5,057 nucleotides of DNA from Acidimicrobiaceae bacterium (GTDB lineage Bacteria; Actinomycetota; Acidimicrobiia; Acidimicrobiales; RAAP-2). The notes beneath the pieces are model-generated. The model was given only the letters and a program-made list of their open reading frames with translations. It made no database searches and was not told where the DNA came from. The DNA lies in assembly GCA_003131665.1 (NCBI GenBank), contig PKWA01000050.1:266-5322 (forward strand), read 5' to 3'. The translations under genes were made by a program, and so were the position numbers. Shown here one piece after another: positions 1 to 5,057 of this stretch; within the stretch, counting starts at the first letter, position 1, and each line of letters opens with the position of its first letter.

Positions 1-84
1 CCGACCGGACAAGCCAAGGTCCGCGAGATGAGTGCCGTCACCGCCCGCTTCAGGGCCTGGTCCGCCAAAGCGAGCTGGCTCTAA
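1..84 (+). CDS. C-terminal end of an unidentified plus-strand gene (partial)
   Basis: Reading frame 1 is open from the window edge to a TAA at 82-84 and gives 27 residues ending AWSAKASWL. The third codon positions are about 85% G or C (23 of 27 sense codons), while the opposite-strand open frame over the same bases is poor in third-position G/C, so the plus frame is the more likely coding frame. The peptide looks helical and mildly basic, but I recognise no family. The gene would converge on the pyruvate kinase gene that ends at 195. Between the two (85-194) I see only an imperfect inverted repeat at 88-105 (GCTA..ACCGGT..TAGC) with no T run, so no convincing terminator. It could be non-coding; the fragment is too short to decide. 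Confidence 0.35.
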   Translation, partial: PTGQAKVREMSAVTARFRAWSAKASWL

Positions 85-194
85 GGAGCTATCACCGGTA
101 GTAGCAGCGGACGGGCTTGAGGCCACGCCGGCAATGTGGTTGATGGACGATTGTTCTTGGAAATGCTGAGCGCGACGTCAGCCAATGCGAGCGT

Positions 195-1016
195 TCAAGG
201 CACAATCAACATGCGCACGGTGTCGGTGATGGCTTTGCCACCCGAGGACGATCCCGCCATCAACACGATGGGGTCGTCGAACTTGGCCAGACCGACTTTC
301 TTCAGCTGCGTCAGGGCCACCTCACAGAGACTGTCGATGTCGTTGGCCGGTGAAACGAATATCTCTTGTACCCCCCAGGAAGAGCGCAGCTGTCGCGCGG
401 TGGACGCGCTGGGGGTGATGGCGACGATGGGCATCGGTGGGCGAAAACGCGAGATGGCCCGCGCCGTCATGCCCGAACGAGTGCAGGCCACGATCGCCAC
501 CGCGTTCTCGTCCATCGCCGCTCGCCACGCGGCCCCGGTGATGGCGGCAGTGACCCTCGACGCCTGGGTACTCGAGGCGGCGAGATGCTGAACGCCCAGG
601 CCCGCGCCCCACTCGGCGTAGGGAAAGGACCGTTCGGCACGTCGCACGATGCGGTCCATGGTGATGACGGTACCCACCGGGTCGTCGCCGATCGCGGTCT
701 CACCACTGAGCATCACCGCGCTCGCCCCGTCGAGCACGGCGTTCGCGACGTCGGTGACTTCAGCTCTGGTCGGCACTTGCGCGTGGGTCATCGATTCGAG
801 CATCTGGGTCGCCACCACGACCGGGCGGGCGTAACGAATCCCGAGGCGCACGATCTCCTTTTGCAGATGGGGCACCTCTTCAATCGGCAGTCGCACTCCG
901 AGGTCACCGCGCGCCACCATGATGGCGTCAGAGTGTTCGATGATCTCGAGGAGATTCTCGATCCCCTCGCCGGTCTCGATCTTGGCCATGATCATGACGT
1001 CGTCGCGCGACAACAC
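195..1016 (-). CDS. pyk: pyruvate kinase, C-terminal fragment downstream of the TAA
   Basis: This half holds the rest of the A domain and the C domain. Visible motifs are the active-site signature [11 protein letters not shown] with the catalytic Lys and metal-binding Glu, MVARGDLGV with the second metal-binding Asp, ATQMLESM with the catalytic Thr, then [20 protein letters not shown] and LSGET. The C domain has [15 protein letters not shown] and ends [15 protein letters not shown]. The frame is open from 1041, just after the stop. The first possible start in frame is GTG at 1016-1014, but nothing like a Shine-Dalgarno sequence precedes it, so independent translation is doubtful. The preserved motifs argue that selection acted on this half until very recently. 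Domain assignment is secure; expression as a separate protein is not. Confidence 0.55.
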   Translation of the reverse strand: MLSRDDVMIMAKIETGEGIENLLEIIEHSDAIMVARGDLGVRLPIEEVPHLQKEIVRLGIRYARPVVVATQMLESMTHAQVPTRAEVTDVANAVLDGASAVMLSGETAIGDDPVGTVITMDRIVRRAERSFPYAEWGAGLGVQHLAASSTQASRVTAAITGAAWRAAMDENAVAIVACTRSGMTARAISRFRPPMPIVAITPSASTARQLRSSWGVQEIFVSPANDIDSLCEVALTQLKKVGLAKFDDPIVLMAGSSSGGKAITDTVRMLIVP

Positions 1017-1043
1017 CGCGCGAACCGAATCGACGTCAAAGCC

Positions 1044-1613
1044 TTAGCGCACGAACGACACGGCCAAAATCTCAAACTCTTCGTGGCGCAGCGCCTCGAG
1101 TCTCGCGCGGTCCTCGTCGGTGGGCAGTCGATCGTTGAGGATTGAAGACGGCAGCGACAGTCCCGGCTTACCCATCACCGCGCCACCGGAAATGACGCGC
1201 GCGCTGACGTCTTTCTTGCAGCGCACTATCTCCAGCGACACTCCGCCGTCGCCGATATGGATCCGGTCGCCGGGCTTGAGCTGAGAGAGTACGTTTTCGC
1301 GTTCGACCGTTATTCGCCGGGCGGTGGATACTTCGCCCAGGGCCTCCACCAACTCGGTCTCGTCGCCCACGCTCAAGGTGACGGGCAACGTGCCAAAGGA
1401 ACCTGCGCGAATCTTGGGTCCGGGGATGTCCACCATGATCGCCAGATCCGGCGCAATGGCCCGCACGCGACGCAAGAGTGCAATTCCCGACGCGATGTCG
1501 CCGTGAGCGAACGAGATGCGAAAGACGTCCACCCCGGCCAGTACGAGTTCGCGCAACTTCTCGTCGGAGTTAGAGGCCGGACCAATTGTCGCTACGATTC
1601 GCGTGCGCCGCAC
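1044..1613 (-). CDS. pyk: pyruvate kinase, N-terminal fragment (189 aa up to the TAA)
   Basis: This part carries the start of the catalytic (beta/alpha)8 A domain, beginning IVATIGPASNSDEKL, then the B lid domain from about residue 73 (after DIPGPKIRAG) to about 160, and the return to the A domain ending at SFVR. Several positions differ from the family. The RxNxSH motif reads RISFAH, and the family's D-T/L-x-G-P-E/K reads DIPGPK. By rabbit-muscle numbering these change potassium ligands Asn74, Ser76 and Thr113, while Glu117 is Lys, the residue known from potassium-independent enzymes. The lid motif GDGGVSLEI resembles the DGG variant seen in some relatives. Alone, this piece lacks the catalytic lysine, the metal ligands and most of the barrel, so it should be inactive. 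Confidence 0.7.
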   Translation of the reverse strand: MRRTRIVATIGPASNSDEKLRELVLAGVDVFRISFAHGDIASGIALLRRVRAIAPDLAIMVDIPGPKIRAGSFGTLPVTLSVGDETELVEALGEVSTARRITVERENVLSQLKPGDRIHIGDGGVSLEIVRCKKDVSARVISGGAVMGKPGLSLPSSILNDRLPTDEDRARLEALRHEEFEILAVSFVR

Positions 1614-1731
1614 GGGTTTCCCTTCGTGTCTTTGGTTAAGTCTAGGAGATTACAAACGACGCCTTCGCTCGACGGCGCCGCTTCGATCGCGCTACCGCGA
1701 AGTAACCGACTCGATGACGCGTCGTGAACGT
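1614..1731 (-). promoter_or_regulatory. 118-bp leader between btuD and pyk, with Shine-Dalgarno and possible weak promoter
   Basis: GAAGGG at 1625-1620 lies 6 bases before the GTG start of pyk and is a plausible ribosome binding site. A locally A/T-rich stretch at about 1630-1655 contains TAATCT and TAGACT, either of which could be a -10 element, but no good -35 box stands at the right distance. A small hairpin (TCGCG, 4-base loop, CGCGA) near 1686-1699 has no T run. Since no terminator separates btuD from pyk, kinase transcription by readthrough from the B12 operon is possible. The promoter call is weak. Confidence 0.25.
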
Positions 1732-2505
1732 TCAGTGACGAACCGGGATGACCACGTCCGCGCCGTCGACGTCGACGACGCGAAGGCGCATGCCGTAGCA
1801 CGCCTCGAGTTCCTCACTGCGCACGACCTCGTCCGAGGGTCCATCCAACACCACCCGTCCGTGATCGAGCAGGACGAGCCGATCGGCGAACTGGCCCGCC
1901 AACGTGAGGTCGTGCAGCGTCGCGAGCACCGTGAGACCGCACTCGTGGACCTCCTTTTGGAGTAGTTCGAGGATCGTTATCTGGTGGCGAAGATCGAGTC
2001 CGGTGATCGGTTCGTCGAGCACCATCACCATCGTCGACTGGGCCAGTGCGCGCGCCAGCACCATGCGCTGACGTTCGCCGCCCGAGAGGGTGAAGACGTC
2101 ACGGTGAGAGAACTCCTCGAGTGAGAGGCGAGTCAAGACGGTGTCCACGGTCCGTCGATCAAGCGCACTGGGCGCGCGCAGTAGTCCGTGATACGCGGTG
2201 CGTCCGAGCGCGACATAGTCACGCACGCTCATCCCCGCGGGCACGGTGGGGTGCTGGGGCACCAGCGCCACTCGCTTGGCCCGTTCCCGTTCGCTCATCG
2301 AACCCACGGGTTCTCCCGAGATCGACACCGACCCCTTCCAGGGTCGGCGAAGACCCGCGGCCGTCTCGACGAGAGTGGTCTTACCGGCGCCGTTAGGTCC
2401 AATGATCGTGCACCACGTTCCCGCCTCGACGTCGAGCGAGACGTCACTGATTAGCGTGGTCGATCCCGCGCGCACGCTGAGATTGTGAAGTTCGACGGTA
2501 CTCAC
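1732..2505 (-). CDS. btuD: cobalamin ABC importer ATP-binding protein (BtuD/FecE type)
   Basis: This is a 257-residue ATPase that would drive corrinoid import by hydrolysing ATP on the cytoplasmic face of BtuC. All nucleotide-binding elements are present in order: Walker A GPNGAGKTT (residues 36-44), Q-loop Gln84 in LVPQHP, ABC signature LSGGERQR (140-147), Walker B MVLDEP (161-166), D-loop GLDLRHQ and the H-loop His198 in ATLHDL. Length and motif spacing match the FecE/HmuV/BtuD family of iron, haem and B12 importers. The GTG start is chosen because it overlaps the permease stop by 4 bases (GTGA, 2505-2502) and is followed by a typical N-terminus (STVELHNLSV). No Shine-Dalgarno is visible before it, so translation is probably coupled to btuC. 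The motifs alone do not separate B12 from iron-siderophore transport; the upstream cobalamin riboswitch and the BtuF-like partner do. Confidence 0.93.
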   Translation of the reverse strand: MSTVELHNLSVRAGSTTLISDVSLDVEAGTWCTIIGPNGAGKTTLVETAAGLRRPWKGSVSISGEPVGSMSERERAKRVALVPQHPTVPAGMSVRDYVALGRTAYHGLLRAPSALDRRTVDTVLTRLSLEEFSHRDVFTLSGGERQRMVLARALAQSTMVMVLDEPITGLDLRHQITILELLQKEVHECGLTVLATLHDLTLAGQFADRLVLLDHGRVVLDGPSDEVVRSEELEACYGMRLRVVDVDGADVVIPVRH

Positions 2506-3542
2506 GTGACCATCTGACGGCGCAGACTCAAGACGATGACAAAGACCGGCGCGCCCACGATGGCGGTGACCACGCCGAGCGGCAGTTCCGAAGGCGCCAT
2601 CACGGTGCGTGCGATTGTGTCGGCGAAGACCAAGAACGCGGCGCCAAAGGCCACCGAGATCGGCAAAATTCGTCGGTACGACGTGCCCACGAGCAGCCGG
2701 ACGATATGGGGCACGATGATGCCCACGAAACCGATGAGTCCGACGGCCGAGACGATCGCCGCGGTGCCCAGAGACGACGCCGCGATGACGATGAGTCGCA
2801 CGCGTCGCACCGGCAGACCGAGAGAGCGCGACTCGTCCTCGCCCACGCTCATAACGTCGAGCGCCTGACCGGCCGCGACACAGATCACGACGCACACGAG
2901 CACGTAAGGCAACACCAACTCCACCGAGCTCCAGCTCGCACTGGCGAGTGATCCCAGCAACCAGATGTACACGCGCGCGATCGAATTGGGAGAGGACTGT
3001 TGTAACAGAAACGTTTGGGAACTCGTGAACAGCGCCGCGACCGCCACGCCGGCCAAGATCAACGTCGAGGTGCTCGATCGCAGACCTCGCCCCCCGATCA
3101 CCCAGGTCACCACCACGGCCACCATGGCGCCCCCGAAGGCCAGCAGCGGTGTCCAACTCGGCGTATTGAGTCCTCCGCCCAAGTCAACGATGGCGACGGT
3201 TGCGCCAAGTCCCGCCCCTGCGGCGACGCCCAACAGATACGGGTCGGCCAGGGGGTTGCGAAAGACGCCCTGATACGTCGCGCCAGCGACGGCGAGCATC
3301 GCACCGGCCAACAGGCCCAGTACCATTCTCGGCGCCCGTAGCTGCCAGATGATCGTCGACTGCAGCGGCGTGAGCGTGCTGCGCCCGAGACCAAGATGTG
3401 AAACGACGTCACCCAGTACGCGCGCGGCGCCGATGGGCGTGGGCCCGATCACCAACCCACAGACCACCGCCGCCGCGAGCGCGGCCAGCGTCACGATAGT
3501 GACGAGCGCCACTCGGCGTCCGGTCGGTGGATGGGCGTTCAA
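2502..3542 (-). CDS. btuC: cobalamin ABC importer permease (FecCD family, BtuC)
   Basis: This 346-residue polytopic membrane protein belongs to the FecCD family, which forms a homodimeric channel of about ten helices per subunit. The first membrane segment lies near residues 11-33. Family motifs are clear: RAPRMVLGLLAGAMLAVAG followed by the QGVFRNPLADPYLLGVAAGA block (about 69-110), the cytoplasmic SVGEDESRSLGLPVRRVR loop (232-249) and GFVGIIVPHIVRLLVG (271-286), which contacts the ATPase. The C-terminal ELPLGVVTAIVGAPVFV block (319-335) is also typical. The TTG start lies one base after the btuF stop; GGAAG at 3554-3550, inside the end of btuF, is 7 bases upstream and serves as ribosome binding site. 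A GTG at codon 11 is a less likely alternative start. The gene ends ATGGTCACGTGA, overlapping btuD. The B12 substrate is inferred from the riboswitch and BtuF. Confidence 0.93.
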   Translation of the reverse strand: MNAHPPTGRRVALVTIVTLAALAAAVVCGLVIGPTPIGAARVLGDVVSHLGLGRSTLTPLQSTIIWQLRAPRMVLGLLAGAMLAVAGATYQGVFRNPLADPYLLGVAAGAGLGATVAIVDLGGGLNTPSWTPLLAFGGAMVAVVVTWVIGGRGLRSSTSTLILAGVAVAALFTSSQTFLLQQSSPNSIARVYIWLLGSLASASWSSVELVLPYVLVCVVICVAAGQALDVMSVGEDESRSLGLPVRRVRLIVIAASSLGTAAIVSAVGLIGFVGIIVPHIVRLLVGTSYRRILPISVAFGAAFLVFADTIARTVMAPSELPLGVVTAIVGAPVFVIVLSLRRQMVT

Positions 3543-3543
3543 C

Positions 3544-4464
3544 CTATTTCTTCCAGAGCGCCGCGTCGGCCAGTACGCCCTTCACGCCGGCCGTCAGGTC
3601 ATTCATCAAAATTCCCAGCCGAGGTCCCCACCGCGAGGCGATGTCGTCGTTCAAACCGATGACGTGATGGTGCACGACCGCGCTGACGTTGTCGAATCCG
3701 CTGCGCTTGGCGACGGCCGCCTCGTTCACGTGACAGCAGATCGTATCGGCGAGAAAGATCAACTTCGGGTTCGCGCTGACAACATACTCAGCGCTCAGTT
3801 GGGGGTACCCGTCGTCGCCAGAGGTGGACTTGGCATTGGCGATGTTGACCACGCCGAGCGATTTCAACAGTGAGCCCACGAACGTAGTGCTCGCCAGTGA
3901 GTAGTAGGTGGGGTCAAGCTCGTAATAGACGGTAACGACCTTCGTCGGGTGCGCCGGCACCGAGGCCACGTCCCTGGCGATCGTGGACTTCAGTGAGGTC
4001 ACGATCGACGCGGCCTTGCCCGCGTGGCCGGTGAGTTGACCCAGTTGGTTGATCTCTTGGTACGCACCACTCAACGTCGCCGGTGGACCTTGGAGCACCA
4101 CTTTGATGCCCAGTCCCGTCAACTTCTGTTGGATGTCGTCGGCATTGTACGAAATGATCACCAGATCGGGTTTGGTCGAGGGATGCGTTTTGGTGCTCTT
4201 GCAGAGCCCGACAATCGCCTCGACGCTCGGGTTGAGGGCGTCAATCCGCTTCGCGGGCAGTCCCGTTGTTGGATAGTCCGAGTCGGAGTCGACCGCTTGG
4301 ATCTGGGGGCCGGCCCCAATAGCAAAGAGTGTTTCGGTCGCGGCCGGTGAGAGCGACACGACGCACGTGGGCGAACTGGACGCCCCCGCACTCGCGGTAC
4401 TCAATAGGGGTAGGGCCACGAGGCCCAGGGATAACGCGAGGATTAATCGCAGGGACTTAAACAT
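3544..4464 (-). CDS. btuF: secreted cobalamin-binding protein of the ABC importer (BtuF)
   Basis: This 306-residue class III periplasmic-binding-type protein would capture the corrinoid outside the membrane and deliver it to BtuC. A Sec signal peptide is clear: basic FKSLR, a hydrophobic core at 7-21, then STASA with probable cleavage after Ala26. The mature start VVSLSPAATETLFAIGAG (35-52), SDSDYP (60-65) and the C-terminal GLNDDIASRWGPR are BtuF hallmarks. Glu82 (NPSVEAIVGL) and Glu226 (LSAEYV) sit where BtuF uses two glutamates to dock on BtuC arginines. There is no lipobox cysteine, which is unusual if the host has no outer membrane. Cysteines at 34, 88, 243 and 244, plus a His triplet at 265-267, are noteworthy. 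The ATG is fixed by AGGAG 6 bases upstream. A riboswitch precedes the gene. A siderophore or haem ligand is possible but less likely. Confidence 0.93.
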   Translation of the reverse strand: MFKSLRLILALSLGLVALPLLSTASAGASSSPTCVVSLSPAATETLFAIGAGPQIQAVDSDSDYPTTGLPAKRIDALNPSVEAIVGLCKSTKTHPSTKPDLVIISYNADDIQQKLTGLGIKVVLQGPPATLSGAYQEINQLGQLTGHAGKAASIVTSLKSTIARDVASVPAHPTKVVTVYYELDPTYYSLASTTFVGSLLKSLGVVNIANAKSTSGDDGYPQLSAEYVVSANPKLIFLADTICCHVNEAAVAKRSGFDNVSAVVHHHVIGLNDDIASRWGPRLGILMNDLTAGVKGVLADAALWKK

Positions 4465-4469
4465 GGTCT

Positions 4470-4553
4470 TCTCCTATTCCGTCGAAGTGGTGTGGCGACG
4501 GATGGAGATCCGAACAACCGCTCCTTACCTCGAGAGCTGATTTTCACATCTCC
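4470..4553 (-). promoter_or_regulatory. riboswitch expression platform with Shine-Dalgarno sequestering hairpin
   Basis: Two mutually exclusive pairings are visible on the minus strand. In one, TCTCC (4508-4504) pairs with GGAGA (4474-4470) of the btuF Shine-Dalgarno, stacked on the 7-bp stem TCCGTCG / CGACGGA (4502-4496 with 4484-4478), hiding the ribosome binding site. In the other, ATCTCC (4509-4504) pairs with GGAGAT (4553-4548), just after the B12 box, freeing it. No T-rich terminator is present, so control appears to act on translation initiation. A further small hairpin GCTCT / GGAGC lies at 4537-4520. The pairings are seen directly; which state the ligand favours is inferred from the usual repression by B12. 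Confidence 0.65.
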
Positions 4554-4554
4554 T

Positions 4555-4672
4555 CGCAGCAGGCGACCTGGCTTCGTGGTCCTTGTGGGGCCACTTACAG
4601 TTGCGGGACAGCGTTGGAATCGCACCAACTTCGCTGCCGCGAGGCACTCAGCACCTTACTTCAACGCCCGAG
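4555..4672 (-). promoter_or_regulatory. cobalamin (B12) riboswitch aptamer
   Basis: The leader of btuF contains the conserved core of the adenosylcobalamin riboswitch family, in the right order on the minus strand. These are AAGGTGC near 4657-4651, the hairpin GTTGG-TGCGATT-CCAAC (4629-4613), which matches the family's GGUGcgAaUCC element and its 7-base L5 loop, the nearly invariant CTGTCCCGCAACTGT (4611-4597) and a B12 box GAAGCCAGGTCGCCTGC (4575-4559). The B12 box differs slightly from the usual GCCAGGAGACCTGCC but keeps the CAGG/CCTG pair. Outer limits are approximate because the P1 helix is not obvious; CTCG and GGCG (4671-4664) may pair with CGCC and CGAG around the 3' end. Its place before a BtuF-BtuC-BtuD operon fits feedback control of B12 uptake. 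Confidence 0.92.
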
Positions 4673-4675
4673 CCA

Positions 4676-4714
4676 GTACCACGCCTCTACCTCACCTCAA
4701 CTTGCGCGTGGTAC
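4676..4714. repeat. 9-bp inverted repeat flanking the probable btuF promoter/5' leader
   Basis: GTACCACGC at 4676-4684 and its exact reverse complement GCGTGGTAC at 4706-4714 are separated by 21 bases. The element sits between the upstream terminator and the B12 aptamer, where the promoter or the start of the leader RNA should be. The spacer on the minus strand is purine-rich and includes TTGAGG, a possible -35 box, with TACTGG at the right-hand distance as a poor -10. It could be an operator or a stem-loop at the 5' end of the leader. Confidence 0.4.
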
Positions 4715-4731
4715 CGCCGAGGCGCCCAACG

Positions 4732-4771
4732 AAAGAGGCCGGCGCCACCTTTCGTGGCGCCGGCCTCTTTT
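4732..4771 (-). terminator. strong intrinsic terminator after the amino-acid permease gene (bidirectional in form)
   Basis: A perfect 17-bp stem, 4732-4748 with 4754-4770, closes a 5-base loop (CTTTC on the plus strand). The stem is very rich in G and C (GAGGCCGGCGCCAC) and is bordered by AAA on one side and TTT(T) on the other, so it has the form of a rho-independent terminator in both directions. For the minus-strand permease ending at 4808 it is the natural terminator, and it insulates the B12 operon leader from upstream transcription. The U tract is only three bases on the minus strand and four on the plus strand, short for the type. Confidence 0.85.
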
Positions 4772-4782
4772 GCTCAATCGTG

Positions 4783-4800
4783 GTCGCTCGTACGAGCGAC
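4783..4800. repeat. 18-bp perfect palindrome just after the permease stop codon
   Basis: GTCGCTCGTACGAGCGAC reads identically on both strands with no spacer. It lies 7 bases past the stop codon of the permease gene and about 12 bases before the terminator stem. It might form a minor hairpin in the mRNA end, or be a protein binding site; nothing in the sequence decides between these. Confidence 0.5.
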
Positions 4801-4807
4801 GGTGTAG

Positions 4808-5057
4808 CTAAATGCTGAGTTCGTGTTCGATGGCGGCCAGCTCTTCGGGGGATCCTTGAATCTTTGGACCCTTGAACCACTTGCGTGCCGAGACTGCGTA
4901 CCAAATACCGGCAAATCCCAACACGGTCAAGACCGCAACCGGTGCGTAGTTGAAGGTGCTGGCGGTGATCGGGCTGAACTGGGGTAGCAACAAGATGATG
5001 CAGATGAACACGACCCAGACAATGGCGGTCCAGCCAATGAGTGGTCCCCATTTATTG
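4808..5057 (-). CDS. APC-family amino-acid permease, C-terminal 82 residues (partial, runs off the right edge)
   Basis: The frame is open from the window edge (last full codon at 5056) to a TAG at 4810-4808. It encodes the final two membrane helices and tail of an amino-acid/polyamine permease. The helices are about residues 7-24 of the fragment (IGWTAIVWVVFICIILLL) and 39-57 (APVAVLTVLGFAGIWYAVS), joined by PQFSPITASTFNY. The basic ARKWFKGPKIQG followed by an acidic SPEELAAIEHEL tail is characteristic of actinobacterial APC permeases of the amino-acid transporter group. The internal GTG at 5011 is not a real start, because conserved membrane sequence (WGPLIGWTAIVWVV) continues upstream of it. 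Substrate cannot be told from the tail. The gene ends before a strong terminator, so it is a separate transcription unit from the B12 operon. Confidence 0.85.
   Translation of the reverse strand, partial: NKWGPLIGWTAIVWVVFICIILLLPQFSPITASTFNYAPVAVLTVLGFAGIWYAVSARKWFKGPKIQGSPEELAAIEHELSI

Larger units (their letters stand above)
195..1613 (-). pseudogene. pyk: pyruvate kinase gene interrupted by an in-frame TAA at codon 190
   Basis: Taken as one frame this is a complete pyruvate kinase of about 472 codons, the usual length for the family, which transfers phosphate from phosphoenolpyruvate to ADP in the last step of glycolysis. A TAA at 1044-1046 splits it. There is no frameshift: both halves are in the same frame, and the codons after the stop ([11 protein letters not shown]) continue the family alignment directly after SFVR. 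In relatives the position holds S, R or K, so one base change from TCA (Ser) or AAA (Lys) would explain it. The GTG start at 1613 is followed by MRRTRIVATIGPAS, the normal family N-terminus, and preceded by GAAGGG at 1625-1620. All downstream catalytic motifs are intact, which means either a very recent mutation, a sequence error, or readthrough. UAA has no known recoding to a special amino acid in such bacteria, so readthrough is the least likely. Confidence 0.8.

Noticed and set aside
88..105. Imperfect inverted repeat as a terminator for the left-edge gene
   Set aside because: The stem has mismatches and there is no following T run.
1014..1016. Reinitiation at the GTG after the TAA to make a functional C-terminal pyruvate kinase
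   Set aside because: No Shine-Dalgarno precedes it and it lies inside the catalytic barrel, so a separate protein would lack the N-terminal substrate-binding strands.
1044..1046. Selenocysteine or pyrrolysine recoding of the stop
   Set aside because: The codon is TAA, whereas selenocysteine uses TGA and pyrrolysine TAG, and family members have Ser, Arg or Lys here, not Cys.
366..1145. Long plus-strand open frame of 259 codons opposite pyruvate kinase
   Set aside because: It is very rich in Arg, His, Gly and Asp without any motif, which is typical of the antisense of a high-GC gene, while the minus strand carries clear pyruvate kinase motifs.
2506..3156. N-terminal extension of the btuD frame giving a 474-codon protein
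   Set aside because: The extra residues are an Arg/His/Gly-rich shadow of btuC in another frame; the ATPase family N-terminus begins at the GTG at 2505, which overlaps the permease stop.
4492..4818. Plus-strand open frame of 108 codons across the riboswitch
   Set aside because: It spans the B12 aptamer, the inverted repeat and the terminator, all structured non-coding elements, and has no recognisable protein motif.

Overview
The window looks like chromosomal DNA from a high-GC bacterium, most likely an actinobacterium. This rests on strong G/C preference at third codon positions, GTG and TTG start codons, an actinobacterial-style amino-acid permease C-terminus (FNYAP ... ARKWFKGPKIQG) and a BtuF-like protein with the CC / DDIASRWGP signature. 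A class such as Acidimicrobiia would fit, but I cannot prove it from sequence alone. No mobile element, tRNA, rRNA or CRISPR array was seen.

All confidently identified genes lie on the minus strand, so the region reads from right to left. At the right edge (4808-5057) is the C-terminus of an APC-family amino-acid permease. It is followed by an 18-bp perfect palindrome (4783-4800) and a very strong 17-bp-stem terminator (4732-4771). Next comes a regulatory leader with a 9-bp inverted repeat (4676-4714), a cobalamin (B12) riboswitch aptamer (about 4555-4672) and an expression platform (4470-4553) that can hide the ribosome binding site of the next gene. Below it lies a compact ABC importer operon: binding protein btuF (3544-4464), permease btuC (2502-3542) and ATPase btuD (1732-2505). 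The genes are 1 bp apart and then overlap by 4 bp. The riboswitch plus the BtuF/FecCD/BtuD set makes this a vitamin B12 (corrinoid) uptake system under B12 feedback control: BtuF captures the corrinoid outside the membrane, BtuC forms the channel and BtuD powers it with ATP.

After a 118-bp gap follows a divergent pyruvate kinase gene (195-1613). It is full length and in one frame but carries an in-frame TAA at codon 190 (1044-1046). Either this is a recent nonsense mutation or a single-base sequence error. The protein also has unusual residues at the family's potassium site. The left edge (1-84) probably holds the last codons of an unidentified plus-strand gene that converges on the kinase gene; 85-194 holds no clear gene or terminator.

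The points most worth checking are the stop codon in the kinase and the two-state RNA fold of the B12 leader. I did not find a clearly new system: the transporter and riboswitch are known types.
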